Source: Candidatus Azambacteria bacterium
Lineage (GTDB): Bacteria; Patescibacteriota; Minisyncoccia; GWC2-36-17; M10-OD1-4
Assembly (NCBI GenBank): GCA_016200995.1
Contig: JACQDS010000029.1
Span: 1 to 6,715, forward strand
DNA: 6,715 nt
Reading direction: 5' to 3'
In this document: positions 5,388 through 6,715 of the stretch, piece by piece
Numbering within the stretch: the stretch's first letter is position 1
Layout: the number at the start of each line of letters is the position of its first letter
Notes under the pieces: model-generated
Databases searched by the model: none
Told to the model about the DNA's origin: nothing
What the model saw: the letters and a program-made list of their open reading frames with translations, nothing else
Program-made: the position numbers and the translations under genes

Positions 5388-6068
5388 TTATTTCCTTTCT
5401 AGGTAGTAGAAACTTCCCTGTCCCCTGCCTTGCGATCTTGCTATCACCCCTATTTCGCACAAACTCTTAAGGTCATTTCTTATCGTCCTGTCTGTGTAGC
5501 TCGGGAAAAACTTCTTAGCCTCTTTTAATCTCAATCTTTTACTCTGGTTGCTGTTGAAAAATTTCATTATCACCTCTTGTCTGTCTGTCAGCTCTTTAAC
5601 ATCCTCTTCAAATTCTATTTCTTTTTTTTCTTCTTTTTTCGCGGATCTTGCATTTGCATTTTCATTCTTTTTTTCCGCCGGCCTGCTTTCGCCTTCCATT
5701 TTTTTAGAGATAGATCTTTCATTTGCTTGATCCAAGCTCTTGGATTCAAGCTTTGATGCTATGTAAAATCTTATTTTCTTATATTCGTTTTTAAGTATAA
5801 GGAAGTTTATCTCTCTTATGTGGCTTGTCTTTTGAGCAAGAGACAAAAGCGCAATCAAAGAATCTATGCTTAACACAATTTCGCTGCCATTGCTTTCATC
5901 TTCGGAAAGATAAGCGGTATATTTTGTCAATATTTCGCTTGAGAGATCTTTTATCTTATCCCTTAAAAGATCGCTCTCGACAGAAAGATCAAGAACCTTC
6001 CAGACAGCATGAGTGAGATCCAAAGCTCTCTGCCATTTTGTATTTTCCTCAAAATCAAAGTTATACAT
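5388..6068 (-). CDS. Four-helix-bundle-like protein fused to a C-terminal DeoR-type winged helix (putative regulator)
   Basis: The 226-aa product has three parts. Residues 1-105 are helical and begin MYNFDFEENTKWQRALDL, like the start of the small four-helix-bundle (S23/IVS-type) proteins common in CPR genomes, although the rest is divergent. Residues 106-157 are a charged Lys/Glu/Asn linker, probably disordered. Residues 159-226 form a winged helix-turn-helix: LTDRQEVIMKFF, then the DeoR-like recognition helix YTDRTIRNDLKSL (191-203), then a Gly/Arg wing ending GQGSFYYL. It is likely a cytoplasmic DNA-binding regulator with a helical dimerisation or sensing part; the ligand is unknown. It sits directly upstream of the S-layer leader on the same strand. 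GAGG abuts the ATG with no spacing, so the start has no normal Shine-Dalgarno; I keep it because the N-terminal motif begins there. Fold of the N-terminus is moderately sure, the helix-turn-helix very likely. Confidence 0.8.
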   Translation of the reverse strand: MYNFDFEENTKWQRALDLTHAVWKVLDLSVESDLLRDKIKDLSSEILTKYTAYLSEDESNGSEIVLSIDSLIALLSLAQKTSHIREINFLILKNEYKKIRFYIASKLESKSLDQANERSISKKMEGESRPAEKKNENANARSAKKEEKKEIEFEEDVKELTDRQEVIMKFFNSNQSKRLRLKEAKKFFPSYTDRTIRNDLKSLCEIGVIARSQGRGQGSFYYLERK

Positions 6069-6072
6069 CCTC

Positions 6073-6104
6073 AGCTTTTAGGTGTTAGCTTTTAGCTTTT
6101 AGGT
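6073..6104. repeat. AGCTTTTAG repeats in the leader of the helix-turn-helix gene
   Basis: AGCTTTTAG occurs at 6073-6081, 6087-6095 and 6094-6102, the last two overlapping in a 7-nt register. The first and last are followed by GT, giving AGCTTTTAGGT twice, 21 bp (two helical turns) apart. They lie right before the start codon, where a repressor or the ribosome would act; autoregulation is a guess. Confidence 0.5.
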
Positions 6105-6160
6105 ATTTCCCTATTGCTATATAATCTAACTTCCTAATAATAAATTCTTAACTATTAGTG

Positions 6161-6189
6161 AGTATAGGTTATTAATAAGGAAAAATCAA
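6161..6189 (-). promoter_or_regulatory. Promoter of the helix-turn-helix gene
   Basis: Minus-strand TTGATT (6189-6184) and TATACT (6166-6161) are exactly 17 nt apart. The start would be near 6154, leaving an 86-nt leader that contains the AGCTTTTAG repeats. The -35 box lies at the foot of the upstream terminator hairpin, so the two signals are tightly packed. Confidence 0.45.
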
Positions 6190-6221
6190 GATGCCTTATT
6201 AGTTTCCTAATAAGGCATCTT
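6188..6221 (-). terminator. Intrinsic terminator of the HtrA-like gene
   Basis: A perfect 15-bp stem (6188-6202 with 6207-6221) has a 4-nt loop. On the minus strand it is followed by GATTTTTCC, a U-run. It begins 28 nt after the TAA at 6249-6251. It separates the HtrA-like gene from the helix-turn-helix gene. Confidence 0.85.
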
Positions 6222-6248
6222 TTCCTTATGAAATTAATAGAGGAAAAA

Positions 6249-6715
6249 TTATTCCACGAAAGATTGTATTATTTCAGATGAAATAGAGAAGACATAACCC
6301 TTTGAATTTGTGAAATTTATACCTATTACATTGCCTTTTAGATCAAAAAGCGGTGTTCCGGATGCCAAGTTTGAATCTTCCTGCAAAGATGTTTCCAATG
6401 TTGAGCCGTCAATGCTCTTAAGGAAACCGACATTGATAAATTCCCTATTCCCCAATGAGTTTGTTTTATTTCCTATTAAGATCACCTTGTTTCCCAATGA
6501 AATATCCGCCGGATTCGCAAATGTGACAACCGGAAGATTGGAGGCTTCCGACTTTAAAAGCACTAGGCCATTGTCGTCCATTCTTTTGTAAACTTTAGCG
6601 GTGAATTTTTCGTTGCCCCTTTCTATTGATATGTCGGCATCATCAGATGGCACCACTTCCCTTCTTGTAAGTATCAAACCATCGGAGCTGACGATAAAAC
6701 CGGCGCCGGAAGACA
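6249..6715 (-). CDS. HtrA/trypsin-fold protein lacking catalytic His and Asp, C-terminal 154 aa (N-terminus outside the window)
   Basis: The frame is open from the window edge (first full codon at 6713) to TAA at 6249-6251; a TTG at 6677 is internal, since clear family sequence lies before it. The visible part follows the HtrA/DegP protease fold in order: SSGAGFIVSSDGLILT (1-16), a strand ending LVLLK (50-54), LGNKVILIGN (73-82), INVGFLKSIDG (93-103), LASGTPLFDLKGNVIGIN (116-133). In active members the first block ends LTNxHVV; here it reads LTRREVV, so Glu19 replaces His. The DLALLK Asp is Gly49 (GLVLLK). The GNSGGP block is LASGTP, keeping Ser118 but losing the second Gly. This predicts loss of proteolysis, so a binding, chaperone-like or scaffold role is more likely. 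It ends right after the protease fold with no PDZ domain. Active HtrA proteins work outside the inner membrane on misfolded proteins; any link to the coat protein is inference. Confidence 0.8.
   Translation of the reverse strand, partial: SSGAGFIVSSDGLILTRREVVPSDDADISIERGNEKFTAKVYKRMDDNGLVLLKSEASNLPVVTFANPADISLGNKVILIGNKTNSLGNREFINVGFLKSIDGSTLETSLQEDSNLASGTPLFDLKGNVIGINFTNSKGYVFSISSEIIQSFVE

Overview
The window looks like chromosomal DNA of a Patescibacteria/CPR bacterium, probably of the Parcubacteria group. I infer this from protein types: a secreted S-layer-like protein made of tandem beta-sandwich repeats behind a short duplicated 'DPxVY...KRHI' module, a Wzy_C/O-antigen-ligase-type membrane protein, a short HtrA-like protein, and a four-helix-bundle-like protein fused to a DeoR-type helix-turn-helix. 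Intergenic DNA is AT-rich and the standard code fits (TAA/TAG stops, TGG for Trp). No marker gene fixes the taxonomy.

All four genes are on the minus strand, so transcription runs from high to low coordinates. In that order: (i) 6715-6249, the C-terminal part of a trypsin-fold protein that has lost the catalytic His and Asp, ended by a strong hairpin terminator (6188-6221); (ii) 6068-5388, a 226-aa protein with a helical N-terminus, a charged linker and a C-terminal winged helix, with its own promoter-like site; (iii) a gene-free stretch of about 1 kb (5387-4357) with two DnaA-box matches, a good promoter (4882-4910), a possible 0.5-kb mRNA leader with competing hairpins, and a cluster of GGAAATTTCC palindromes; (iv) 4356-930, the S-layer-like gene, which carries a frameshift near 1342-1366 in its sixth and last repeat domain; (v) two tandem hairpin terminators (822-855, 785-817); (vi) 745-1, the N-terminal 248 residues of the O-antigen-ligase-family protein, apparently started from a promoter that would make a leaderless mRNA.

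The theme is the cell surface: an abundant exported coat protein, a possible glycan polymerase/ligase next to it, and an HtrA-fold protein. The helix-turn-helix gene sits directly upstream of the coat-protein leader. Copies of one palindrome (GGAAATTTCC) lie at the 3' end of that regulator gene and again in the coat-protein leader, which suggests, without proof, that the regulator controls coat-protein expression. No tRNA, rRNA, CRISPR array or insertion sequence was seen.
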